Source: Bacteroidota bacterium | Lineage (GTDB): Bacteria > Bacteroidota > JABWAT01 | Direction: 5' to 3' | NCBI GenBank assembly: GCA_020161835.1 | Contig: JAIUNL010000023.1 | Location: 1-53,355, forward strand | DNA length: 53,355 bases | Part shown: piece after piece, positions 7,640 through 14,323 of the stretch | Layout: every line of letters begins with the position of its first letter | Position numbering within the stretch: the first letter of the stretch is position 1 | The notes under the pieces: generated by a model | Told to the model about the DNA's origin: nothing | Database searches by the model: none | The model's input: the letters and a program-made list of their open reading frames with translations, nothing else | Translations under genes and position numbers: made by a program

Positions 7640-7710
7640 TATTATGGCTCCCAAAATGAACTTTTAATCCAACCCCCAAAATCAAAAATTAATAAACAAC
7701 AGAGAAAACA

Positions 7711-8523
7711 ATGAATTCAGAAGATTTAAAACTCGTCGTTCAACAACATTATGGCGATATCGCCGTTGCTTCCAACAAAGAACAATCCTGCTGCGGACCG
7801 ACTTCCTGCTGTTCGCCAACTGCAGACATTGCCTTCAACGACAATTATGAAAAACTGGCTGGTTACAATCCCGATGCCGATCTGGCTCTGGGTTGCGGAA
7901 TCCCGACAGAATTTGCCCAGATCAAAGCAGGTGATACGGTTCTGGATCTGGGATCGGGAGCAGGAAATGATGCTTTCGTGGCAAGATCACTGGTTGGCGA
8001 AACCGGAAAAGTTTTGGGAGTCGATTTCACACCGGCAATGCTTGAAAAAGCCCGGCAAAATGTGGCAAAACTTGGGTACACCAACGTAGAATTCCGCCAG
8101 GGTGATATTGAAGCAATGCCGGTAGAGGATAATTCGGTGGACGTGGTGATCAGCAATTGTGTGCTGAATCTGGTTCCGGATAAAGAAAAGGCTTTCAGTG
8201 AAATTCACCGGGTTCTAAAACCGGGCGGACATCTTTCCGTTTCGGATGTGGTGGTTCGTGGCGTTCTTCCCGAAAAACTGAAAAAGGCAGCTGTTTTATA
8301 TGCCGGATGTGTTTCAGGCGCCATGGAAGTGAATGAGTACCTGGCTGTTATGAAAAACTCAGGACTTCAGAATATCACCATCCAGAAGGAAAAAGTGATT
8401 TCCATTTCAGATGAATTACTTCTGGCTTTTGTATCACCAACCGAACTGGAAGAATTTAAGAAAACCGGAGCAGAATTACTGAGTGTGACGGTTTATGGCG
8501 AGAAGTCACAACCTTCTACATAA
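7711..8523 (+). CDS. arsM: Arsenite S-adenosylmethionine methyltransferase
   Basis: A 270-aa SAM-dependent methyltransferase that converts As(III) to methylated arsenicals. The Rossmann core shows the SAM loop VLDLGSGAGNDAF and the post-loop motif VLGVDFTPAML. The three As(III)-binding cysteines of the family are visible: Cys62 (LGCGIP), Cys150 (SNCVLNL) and Cys200 (YAGCVSG). The N-terminus also carries Cys pairs (SCCGPTSCC), common in ArsM. It closes the plus-strand arsenic set and overlaps arsP on the other strand by 8 nt. Its products, especially MAs(III), are more toxic than arsenite unless exported, which fits the ArsP neighbour. Confidence 0.95.
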   Translation: MNSEDLKLVVQQHYGDIAVASNKEQSCCGPTSCCSPTADIAFNDNYEKLAGYNPDADLALGCGIPTEFAQIKAGDTVLDLGSGAGNDAFVARSLVGETGKVLGVDFTPAMLEKARQNVAKLGYTNVEFRQGDIEAMPVEDNSVDVVISNCVLNLVPDKEKAFSEIHRVLKPGGHLSVSDVVVRGVLPEKLKKAAVLYAGCVSGAMEVNEYLAVMKNSGLQNITIQKEKVISISDELLLAFVSPTELEEFKKTGAELLSVTVYGEKSQPST

Positions 8524-9526
8524 TCCAGTTAAATAAAAATCCAACGATCATGATTCCCGCTGCTACGATTCCCGCAAAGATGAAAATCAGCGGGAGTTTG
8601 AGCACTTTTTTCAGGATGATCATTTCGGGAAGTGAAAGGGCGATCACCGACATCATGAACGCCAGTGCGGTACCCATGGGAACGCCTTTTTCGATCAGAA
8701 CGCTGACAATCGGAATAATGCCGGCTGCATTTGAGTAAAGCGGAACGCCAATCAGAACTGAAAGCGGAACCGAATACCACGCATTTTGTCCCATCAGATC
8801 AGCCATCATTTTTTCCGGTACAAATCCGTGAACGGCTGCTCCAACCCCAACCCCGATGACGATATAAATCCATACTTTCCCGACAATTTCTTTGACTGAA
8901 TCAAGTCCAACCCGGATTCTCTGGTCAAAACTGAGTTGCTCTTCGGGTTCCTCTGAACCTTCCGATTTGATTTTGTAAACCCAGTCAGCAACGAAATGCT
9001 CCAGACGGAGTTTCCCGATGATCCAGCCGGCCAGAATGGCGATGAAAAGTCCGGTCGAGGCATAAATCAGGGCAATTTTCCAGCCGAACAATCCGAATAA
9101 AAGAATCACCGCCACTTCATTGATCATGGGTGCTGCTATAAGGAAGGAAAACGTTACCCCGAGCGGAACGCCGGCTTCAATAAATCCGATAAAAAGCGGA
9201 ATGGCCGAGCACGAGCAAAACGGAGTCACAATCCCAAGCAATGACGCCATAATATTTCCGGCAAAAGTCGATTTCCCTTCCAAAGCTTTTCTGGTTTTTT
9301 CTGCAGAAAAATATGACCGGATGATTCCAACACCGAAAATGATCAGAACCAAAAGCATCAGCACTTTGGGAACTTCAAAAACGAAGAACCGCAAAGATTC
9401 GGTGAGATGAGTTCCGGGTTCAAGATTCAGAACGGATAAAACCAGAAAATCAGCAGAAACCTGGAGGTTGAAATAGATCAAAATCCAGACTGCCAGTGCG
9501 AAAAAAGGGAAAATAAATGTTTTCAT
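8516..9526 (-). CDS. arsP: ArsP-like permease (organoarsenical/metal efflux)
   Basis: A 336-aa, about 8-10-helix permease of the DUF318 (ArsP/SO_0444) family. The signature TPFCSCSAIPLFIGF (Cys104, Cys106) and the second pore motif GVPLYSNAAGIIPI are intact. Characterised ArsP exports trivalent methyl and aromatic arsenicals; other members export Cu/Zn. The position at the end of an operon with ArsF and ArsG homologues, and tail-to-tail with arsM, supports the arsenical assignment. It follows the rhodanese gene by 25 nt. A hydrophilic insert, about residues 190-205 (EGSEEPEEQ), separates the two helical halves. Confidence 0.85.
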   Translation of the reverse strand: MKTFIFPFFALAVWILIYFNLQVSADFLVLSVLNLEPGTHLTESLRFFVFEVPKVLMLLVLIIFGVGIIRSYFSAEKTRKALEGKSTFAGNIMASLLGIVTPFCSCSAIPLFIGFIEAGVPLGVTFSFLIAAPMINEVAVILLFGLFGWKIALIYASTGLFIAILAGWIIGKLRLEHFVADWVYKIKSEGSEEPEEQLSFDQRIRVGLDSVKEIVGKVWIYIVIGVGVGAAVHGFVPEKMMADLMGQNAWYSVPLSVLIGVPLYSNAAGIIPIVSVLIEKGVPMGTALAFMMSVIALSLPEMIILKKVLKLPLIFIFAGIVAAGIMIVGFLFNWIM

Positions 9527-9551
9527 TTGGATGTGAAAAGAGTTGGCCGAA

Positions 9552-9983
9552 TCAGCAGCAGGTGCTGTCAGACTTCTTTACTTCTTCCTTTTTTTCTTCG
9601 TGATGATGTCCGTGTCCGCCGCAGCATTGGTGTGCCGGTGCTGTATCCAGAACAGTTGAAACGTCTCCAATGGTCGGGAAACCTTTTTGCGCCCAGCGGA
9701 TCATGCCGTGTTTCATGTTGATAACGTCTGTATACCCGTTGTTGAGTAAAAATCCCGCAGCCCGGAGACTTCTCCCGCCGCTTCTGCAGACAATCACCAG
9801 TTCACGGTCGGTTGGGAGTTCCCTGAACCGTTCTTCAAATTCTGTCAGCGGAATATTGACGATTGCCGGAACGTCGTAAGCCAGTTCAGCGACTTCATTT
9901 CTTTCACGGACGTCAACGAGAAGAGCACCCGATTTGATTTTTTCCTGGGTTTTAGTCGGACATAATTCCTGAATAATCAGCAT
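9552..9983 (-). CDS. Rhodanese-like sulfurtransferase with His/Cys-rich tail
   Basis: A 143-aa single-domain rhodanese with the active-site loop CRSGGRS (Cys66) and the usual VDVRERNE start of the domain. After the fold ends (near residue 110) comes a tail with clustered ligands, HQCCGGHGHHHEE, then a Lys/Glu stretch and a terminal STCC. The tail looks metal- or metalloid-binding. Gaps of 11 and 25 nt to its neighbours place it inside the arsFG operon. A persulfide-forming enzyme here could feed sulfur to thiol chemistry or scavenge As(III); neither is established. It is probably cytoplasmic because no signal peptide is present. Confidence 0.85.
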   Translation of the reverse strand: MLIIQELCPTKTQEKIKSGALLVDVRERNEVAELAYDVPAIVNIPLTEFEERFRELPTDRELVIVCRSGGRSLRAAGFLLNNGYTDVINMKHGMIRWAQKGFPTIGDVSTVLDTAPAHQCCGGHGHHHEEKKEEVKKSDSTCC

Positions 9984-9994
9984 CAGTTTTTCCT

Positions 9995-10231
9995 TTATTG
10001 AATTAATAGGGTTTTGATTTCAGCAACATCAGCTACCCGGCCCTTGATAACTGATTTCTCATCGATCATCAGAACCGGTGTTGTGAGAACATTATATTTC
10101 ATCATTTCCTGAAAGTCTTCAATTTTAATGACTTCAGCTTCAATGCCCGTTTGTTTCACAGCCTCGAGTGTATTCTGATAAAGGGTTTTGCATTTTGCAC
10201 AGCCAGAACCCAGAATTTTTATGGTTTTCAT
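9995..10231 (-). CDS. Small thioredoxin-fold redox protein (ArsE-like position)
   Basis: A 78-aa glutaredoxin/thioredoxin-like protein of the 'redox-active disulfide protein 2' type, with CxxC at Cys11-Cys14 (GSGCAKC) and a cis-proline region LTTPVLMID. It lies 12 nt downstream of the arsG homologue. In the described arsEFG systems a small thioredoxin-like ArsE works with ArsF in reducing nitroaromatic arsenicals; gene order and size support the same role here. It could instead be a general electron donor to the CcdA-like ArsG protein. Confidence 0.7.
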   Translation of the reverse strand: MKTIKILGSGCAKCKTLYQNTLEAVKQTGIEAEVIKIEDFQEMMKYNVLTTPVLMIDEKSVIKGRVADVAEIKTLLIQ

Positions 10232-10243
10232 ATCAACCTCAAA

Positions 10244-10942
10244 TTAAATAAAAAACAATCTTAAATAATACAGACCAATCCCAATGAAAAGAATGGCGAT
10301 AGCCTTTCTGAACCAGAACTCAAACGATTTCAGTTTATTGTAAACACCGCCCAGATAGCCAACCGAAAAAGCCAAAAGCCAGGCAAAAATGAGAACTGGC
10401 AATCCGGTTGCAAGGGCAAAAATTAAAGGAAGTGTTAATCCGGACGGACTTGCGATCGTCATTGGAATCAGCATTCCGAAGAACAAAACTCCGCTGTATG
10501 GACAAAATGCAAGAGCGAACACAATTCCAAGAATCAACGCATCCCAGAATCCCCAGACCTTTTTTGCTTCCATCTTTTGACTGAGTGATGAAAAGCCCGG
10601 GAAGGAAAATTTGATCATATCCAACATAAAAAGTCCGATCAGAATCAGAAGCGGACCCACCATTTTTTCACCGTACTGCTGGAAAAATCCGGAAAGACGA
10701 AAAGTAGCCGCCCCAAAATAAAACAGGACACCGAGGGTAAAGTAGGTAATTCCCCGTCCAAGGGTGTAAAAAACTCCGTTAAGGAAAACCTTCCTTCGGT
10801 TTTCAATGTCCCGGCTGATGAATCCGACTGCCGTAATATTGGTTGCCATCGGGCACGGGCTTATTGCCGTCATCAGACCAAGAATCAACGCAGATATCCA
10901 CGTTATCGAGCTGAGTTCAAGAAGAGAAGTCAGAAAATCCAT
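10244..10942 (-). CDS. arsG: ArsG-family permease (CcdA/DsbD-like membrane protein)
   Basis: A 232-aa polytopic protein with six or more helices from the LysE/CcdA-like superfamily. Key cysteines are in paired proline motifs, AISPCPMATN (Cys30) and LAFCPYSGVLFF (Cys147), resembling the DsbD/CcdA transmembrane redox pair. ArsG proteins have been described as efflux permeases for trivalent aromatic aminoarsenicals. The start is 1 nt after the arsF stop and the thioredoxin-like gene follows. An alternative reading is a thiol-reducing electron conduit across the membrane that reduces ArsF; the paired cysteines fit both. Confidence 0.8.
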   Translation of the reverse strand: MDFLTSLLELSSITWISALILGLMTAISPCPMATNITAVGFISRDIENRRKVFLNGVFYTLGRGITYFTLGVLFYFGAATFRLSGFFQQYGEKMVGPLLILIGLFMLDMIKFSFPGFSSLSQKMEAKKVWGFWDALILGIVFALAFCPYSGVLFFGMLIPMTIASPSGLTLPLIFALATGLPVLIFAWLLAFSVGYLGGVYNKLKSFEFWFRKAIAILFIGIGLYYLRLFFI

Positions 10943-10943
10943 T

Positions 10944-11366
10944 TTACAGTTTCAGAAAAGCTTCAATCTGATTTTTCAGAATTGCTTTGAACTTTTCAGG
11001 ATTTGATTTGGCATATAAGAATCCATCATTGGTTAGATCCTTTTTGCTTTGTCCCTTTACGATCAGCAAAGATTGAGAGTCTACCTGAAGTTTGTTTGCA
11101 ACTTTTTCTGAGGAAACGTCATCCAGATTAACCGATTGAAAGGAGAGTTTGCCTTGCTTGATGAGATCAGGGAAAAGAGCAGTTAGATTTTCCTGGGTTT
11201 GAGCTTCGACTGCTTTACAGGTGATGCACCGGGCAGTGAAGTGAAAATAATAAACTTCAATTTTTGTAGTTTGATCTGAACTGGAACTGGTGGGATTCTC
11301 ACCGGCCTGAACAGGAAAAAAGGGTAAAACCAAAGCCAAACACAGTAAAAACCGAAAAATGTTCAT
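10944..11366 (-). CDS. arsF: ArsF-family thioredoxin-like periplasmic protein
   Basis: A 140-aa exported protein with a signal peptide (about 1-21, ending PVQAG), a Ser/Thr linker and a thioredoxin-like domain. The redox motif is CITC (Cys47, Cys50) after YYFHFTARC, typical of the family annotated as the nitrophenyl-arsenical reductase subunit ArsF. First enzyme gene after arsR2 (26-nt gap), directly followed by arsG. Probable role: periplasmic reduction of aromatic or nitro-arsenicals, or receipt of electrons from the membrane partner. Confidence 0.78.
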   Translation of the reverse strand: MNIFRFLLCLALVLPFFPVQAGENPTSSSSDQTTKIEVYYFHFTARCITCKAVEAQTQENLTALFPDLIKQGKLSFQSVNLDDVSSEKVANKLQVDSQSLLIVKGQSKKDLTNDGFLYAKSNPEKFKAILKNQIEAFLKL

Positions 11367-11392
11367 TTTATATACCTTTAATTATTATAGAC

Positions 11393-11704
11393 TTAGATCA
11401 TCATAAATTTGGAGAAAAGTTGCTTTGCCTCTTCCCAATTCTGTTTGTTGATACAATATTTGATAAACGGAGCCTTGGTTTCACCCTGAATGAGACCGGC
11501 ATCTTTCAGTTCACTGAGATGTTGCGAAAGAGTTGAACGGGCTATGGGCAAAAGCTCTGCCATGTCACCTGAATAACAGCACTTTCCTGCATTTTTAATC
11601 AGGTAGTCCAATATGAAAAGTCTCACCGGGTGACTGAGTGCCTTTGCATACCGGGCCGTTTTGATTTGGGCTTCAGTGAGGATGGATTCCGTTTCGGTCT
11701 GCAT
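11393..11704 (-). CDS. ArsR/SmtB-family repressor of the arsFG operon
   Basis: A 103-aa winged-helix regulator, clearly different from the one at 5.3 kb. Adjacent cysteines Cys42-Cys43 (GKCCYSGDM) just before the recognition helix, plus Cys84 (IKYCINK), form a plausible three-sulfur As(III)/MAs(III) site. The DNA-binding helix is IARSTLSQHLSELKDAGL. A perfect palindrome 7 nt upstream of its ATG is the likely operator. It probably controls itself and arsF-arsG-trx-rhodanese-arsP, a six-gene unit with gaps of no more than 26 nt. Confidence 0.88.
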   Translation of the reverse strand: MQTETESILTEAQIKTARYAKALSHPVRLFILDYLIKNAGKCCYSGDMAELLPIARSTLSQHLSELKDAGLIQGETKAPFIKYCINKQNWEEAKQLFSKFMMI

Positions 11705-11710
11705 ATTTAG

Positions 11711-11732
11711 TATTTCGTCTAATTACGAAATA
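11711..11732. promoter_or_regulatory. Palindromic ArsR-type operator
   Basis: Perfect 8-bp arms TATTTCGT and ACGAAATA are separated by CTAATT and lie 7-28 nt upstream of the second arsR gene. Size, AT-rich centre and autoregulatory position are typical of ArsR/SmtB operators. Confidence 0.7.
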
Positions 11733-11835
11733 AAAGTATGTAAAAAATCTGAATAATAGATACTATTGTCGTTTATTTGGTTGATTTTAACGGGATTCTA
11801 ATCGAGTGGTGGGGATTTTGTAATGCCTGAATTTT

Positions 11836-11896
11836 GTAACGCCGACCTCCCGGTCGGCGATTTTTCTGAGACTGCCGACCGGGAGGTCGGCGTTAC
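11836..11896. repeat. Perfect 23-bp inverted repeat
   Basis: GTAACGCCGACCTCCCGGTC... (11836-11858) and its exact reverse complement (11874-11896) surround a 15-nt loop; each arm also contains its own GCCGACC/GGTCGGC palindrome. It lies between the arsR2 promoter and the converging end of the SPW-like gene's transcription unit. The high GC against AT-rich surroundings suggests a mobile palindromic repeat rather than a native terminator; no U-tract follows. Confidence 0.8.
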
Positions 11897-11910
11897 CTAA
11901 GAAAAATTCG

Positions 11911-12252
11911 TTATCCCTTTTTCGTGATTAGCGGATTGATCAGGGTTATCGTGGCAATCAGGAAGGTCATATTCCGGGGTGCTGTCTCATCAGCAAATCC
12001 AAAAATCCAGGGAAGCGCAAAGGCACCAAGTCCAATTAAAACTTCTCCGTTCAGGTGAAGTGAAAGCGGAATCAGTTTGAATTTTCCTGCTGGATAATCT
12101 GTACTTAAAACAGATCCCAATTCAAGAGCAGCAGCACCAAAACTTACCAATGCCGGGACGGTTGAATATCCGAAAAGAGTAGGAGCAATAAGCATGATAA
12201 TGATGGATGCCCAGTCAATATAACCGTGAACTTTTAATGAAATCAGACCCAT
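11911..12252 (-). CDS. SPW-repeat-like four-helix membrane protein
   Basis: A 113-aa integral membrane protein with four hydrophobic segments (about 12-30, 34-50, 66-84 and 92-108). The N-terminus HGYIDWASIIIMLIAPTLFG and the third segment LNGEVLIGLGAFALPWIFGF resemble tandem halves of SPW-repeat proteins. Function unknown. A strong ribosome-binding site (GGAGG, 6 nt before ATG) supports the start. It lies downstream of mntP and the HicB-like gene with a 43-nt gap and may be on the same transcript. Confidence 0.65.
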   Translation of the reverse strand: MGLISLKVHGYIDWASIIIMLIAPTLFGYSTVPALVSFGAAALELGSVLSTDYPAGKFKLIPLSLHLNGEVLIGLGAFALPWIFGFADETAPRNMTFLIATITLINPLITKKG

Positions 12253-12295
12253 AATTGCCTCCTAAACTGATTTTTCCAAGGTTTCAGAAAACATT

Positions 12296-12499
12296 TTATT
12301 TAAACTGGTTTTCTCGATTCTTATTTTTTGTTTTGCAAAACTCAAGATAATCTTCAACTGACTGGTGAAATGACGTTCTCAAATCTTCATCACTGACACC
12401 CTGAAAAGTAATTACATCTCTGATTCCAATTACTTCTCCGTGAAAAAATCCTGCATCATCATCAAATTCAACAATTGCCTCATAATTTTTGTAAATCAT
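12296..12499 (-). CDS. Orphan HicB-like domain protein
   Basis: A 67-aa protein matching the N-terminal partial RNase-H-like fold of HicB antitoxins (YEAIVEFDDDAGFFHGEVIGI, VSDEDLRTSFHQSVEDYLEFC). Full HicB antitoxins continue with a ribbon-helix-helix or HTH DNA-binding domain; here the frame stops right at the linker. No HicA toxin gene lies beside it. It starts 2 nt after the mntP stop, so it depends on mntP transcription. Either a solitary domain with another use or the remnant of a toxin-antitoxin pair. Confidence 0.72.
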   Translation of the reverse strand: MIYKNYEAIVEFDDDAGFFHGEVIGIRDVITFQGVSDEDLRTSFHQSVEDYLEFCKTKNKNRENQFK

Positions 12500-12501
12500 T
12501 T

Positions 12502-13065
12502 CTACCCCAAATGTTCAAACAAAATCTTTATACCGATCCCGATTAAAATCAATCCGCCAACGACTTCAGCTTGTTTGCCAAGTAAATGTCCGGCCCATTT
12601 CCCGATAAAAACACCAGAAAAAGAAAACAGAGCTGTCACTACACCTATTAAAATAACCGGTAGGACAAGTGAAAAATTTAAGATTGAAAATGAAATAGCG
12701 ACAGCCATGGCATCAATACTGGTTGCAAGCCCAAGAATTAAAAGAGTTTTGGTTGAAAGGATGCCGGTTTCTGCAGATTCTTCCTCTTCCTTTCCGAACA
12801 AGGCTTCATAAATCATTTTTCCGCCAACGAGAAGCAGCAACCCGAAGGCTATCCAATGATCAAACCCTTCGATCAAACTGCGGAAGGAGAGTCCGCCAAA
12901 ATAGCCAAGTAAGGTCATTCCGGATTGAAATAATCCGAAAGTCAGAGCCAGTTTGAGTCCGAGTTTGACATGATTTTCGGTTGAGGAAAGGCCTTTTGAA
13001 ATGGAAACCGCAAAGGCGTCCATGGCAAGTCCAATTGAAATAAGAAGCGAAAGAGTGAGGGTCAT
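12502..13065 (-). CDS. mntP: MntP-family manganese efflux pump
   Basis: A 187-aa inner-membrane Mn2+ exporter with six predicted helices in two homologous halves. The acidic transport motifs AMDAFAVSISKG near the N-terminus and TSIDAMAVAISFS in the second half are conserved. Length is normal. I looked for a yybP-ykoY Mn2+ riboswitch in the 200-nt leader and did not recognise one; the leader instead holds two hairpins of the variable-arm repeat family. Confidence 0.93.
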   Translation of the reverse strand: MTLTLSLLISIGLAMDAFAVSISKGLSSTENHVKLGLKLALTFGLFQSGMTLLGYFGGLSFRSLIEGFDHWIAFGLLLLVGGKMIYEALFGKEEEESAETGILSTKTLLILGLATSIDAMAVAISFSILNFSLVLPVILIGVVTALFSFSGVFIGKWAGHLLGKQAEVVGGLILIGIGIKILFEHLG

Positions 13066-13083
13066 GGAAATTTTGAATTTTAA

Positions 13084-13123
13084 TCAATTCGGACACTGAG
13101 CGGAGTCGAAGTGCCCGAATTGA
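13084..13123 (+). repeat. Variable-arm hairpin repeat, copy 1
   Basis: Arms TCAATTCGG (13084-13092) and CCGAATTGA (13115-13123) are perfectly complementary around a 22-nt core at 13093-13114 that contains CACTGAGCGGAGTCGAAGTG. The core is identical to copy 2 while the arms differ. Confidence 0.85.
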
Positions 13124-13218
13124 AATGGTTGACTTAGTGATAATTTATTGGGTGCAATAATTGAGCTGTAAAGTGGATGCATATCAAAGAAAATAATTTC
13201 CCCAATTTAACAGCCAGC

Positions 13219-13264
13219 AGTTTTACATGGGCACTTCGACTCCGCTCAGTGTCCATGTAAAACT
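13219..13264 (-). repeat. Variable-arm hairpin repeat, copy 2
   Basis: Arms AGTTTTACATGG (13219-13230) and CCATGTAAAACT (13253-13264) enclose the same 22-nt core in the opposite orientation (13231-13252). It lies 95 nt from copy 1, and both sit between mntP and the CPBP protease gene. The rest of this gap (13124-13218) is AT-rich with no gene. Confidence 0.85.
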
Positions 13265-13272
13265 AAAACCTG

Positions 13273-14226
13273 TCATAATTCCCCGTTCTCTCCTGCCTTT
13301 GCCGGTCCGGCAACAACTTTTCCCTGATTGATTGCTTTTATAAGAAAGTAAATACCGGTTCCGGTTGCCACAACAACTGCAATTAAACCGCCTTCCGGAC
13401 CAAATTGTCCGCCGGTTAGTAAATCGGGACCTGTAACAATGGGTTGAATGAGTCCTGTTTGGGTTGAGGATGAACCCGAAATAATGCATCCAAAAACCGG
13501 ACCCTGGAAGAAATTCCATGCCCAGTGTATACCAATGACAAGCCAGAGTTTCCGGGTGATCATGTAGGCGGCACCGAGAAGAATTCCGGCTTCAATGGTG
13601 ATGGCAACGGCACCAAACAGGGTTGCTTCGGGGTTTCCCAGGTGAACCAATCCGAAAAACAAAGAAGAAATGGCCAGAGCAGCCCAGCTTCCCCAATAAT
13701 CTTCAATCAGATGGAAAAATCCGGCACGAAAAAGGACTTCCTCTGAAATGCCGACAGCCAGAAAAGAAAGCAAATTTCCGATGAGAAAAGGTGCAATGGG
13801 GTAATCGTTTTCCCAGATAAAATGATCAATCCGGTAAAAACCAAGAAGGGCCATGATGCCAATAACCAAACTCAGAATTCCGGCACCAATTAAAACCCCA
13901 AGAAAGAGTTCTTTCAGCCAGGCAGAATCTATAATCGGTGACTGACTCCAGGAATACTTTTTCCAGAAGATGAAAACGGTATAAATGGCTCCCAGTGAGG
14001 AAAGAATGGCAGCTGTCAATTCAATGCCATCTCTCAAATACCCATAATTCTGGATAAAATCGGGAAGGGATTTCCACCCACCATAAATCACCATGGTGAC
14101 CAGAGTGTAAGAAAGGAAAAATAAAATCAGATGGGCAAGAGGAACAACGATAACATGCCAGAGAGGCCTCACTCCGGATGGGGTTGTATATAAAGTGGTC
14201 ATCATTTTACTAATCGGATTACTCAT
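13273..14226 (-). CDS. CPBP-family intramembrane metalloprotease
   Basis: A 317-aa, about eight-helix protease of the CAAX-processing/bacteriocin-immunity (CPBP, Abi) family. All catalytic motifs are visible: EExxxR as SEEVLFRAGFF (Glu162, Glu163, Arg167), FGLVHLGN (His195) and HWAWNF (His234, Asn238). Substrate unknown. It is transcribed divergently from the M48 protease, with a 97-nt shared intergenic region. Confidence 0.9.
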   Translation of the reverse strand: MSNPISKMMTTLYTTPSGVRPLWHVIVVPLAHLILFFLSYTLVTMVIYGGWKSLPDFIQNYGYLRDGIELTAAILSSLGAIYTVFIFWKKYSWSQSPIIDSAWLKELFLGVLIGAGILSLVIGIMALLGFYRIDHFIWENDYPIAPFLIGNLLSFLAVGISEEVLFRAGFFHLIEDYWGSWAALAISSLFFGLVHLGNPEATLFGAVAITIEAGILLGAAYMITRKLWLVIGIHWAWNFFQGPVFGCIISGSSSTQTGLIQPIVTGPDLLTGGQFGPEGGLIAVVVATGTGIYFLIKAINQGKVVAGPAKAGENGEL

Positions 14227-14261
14227 TCAACAGGTTTCCTTTTCAGTAACTGGTAATTTGA

Positions 14262-14292
14262 ATTGGCTTTATTCGTCTTTTTACTATTTTTG
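14262..14292 (+). promoter_or_regulatory. Bacteroidota-type promoter of the M48 gene
   Basis: ATTG (14262-14265), a 19-nt spacer and TATTTTTG (14285-14292) fit the TTTG-N19..21-TAnnTTTG pattern. The predicted start lies about 25 nt before the ATG. Confidence 0.5.
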
Positions 14293-14323
14293 TTGAAAAT
14301 AATAAATTTTCAGGCAGGAGACG

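Noticed and set aside
10244..10942. Plain CcdA cytochrome c biogenesis protein
   Set aside because: Not excluded biochemically, but linkage to ArsF, the thioredoxin-like protein, ArsP and an ArsR makes the ArsG family the better call.
11820..11900. Terminator of arsR2 transcription
   Set aside because: The perfect hairpin has no U-tract and lies upstream of arsR2's promoter region, not after its operon.
13066..13218. yybP-ykoY manganese riboswitch before mntP
   Set aside because: The leader shows only the two variable-arm hairpins; none of the conserved aptamer blocks could be recognised.
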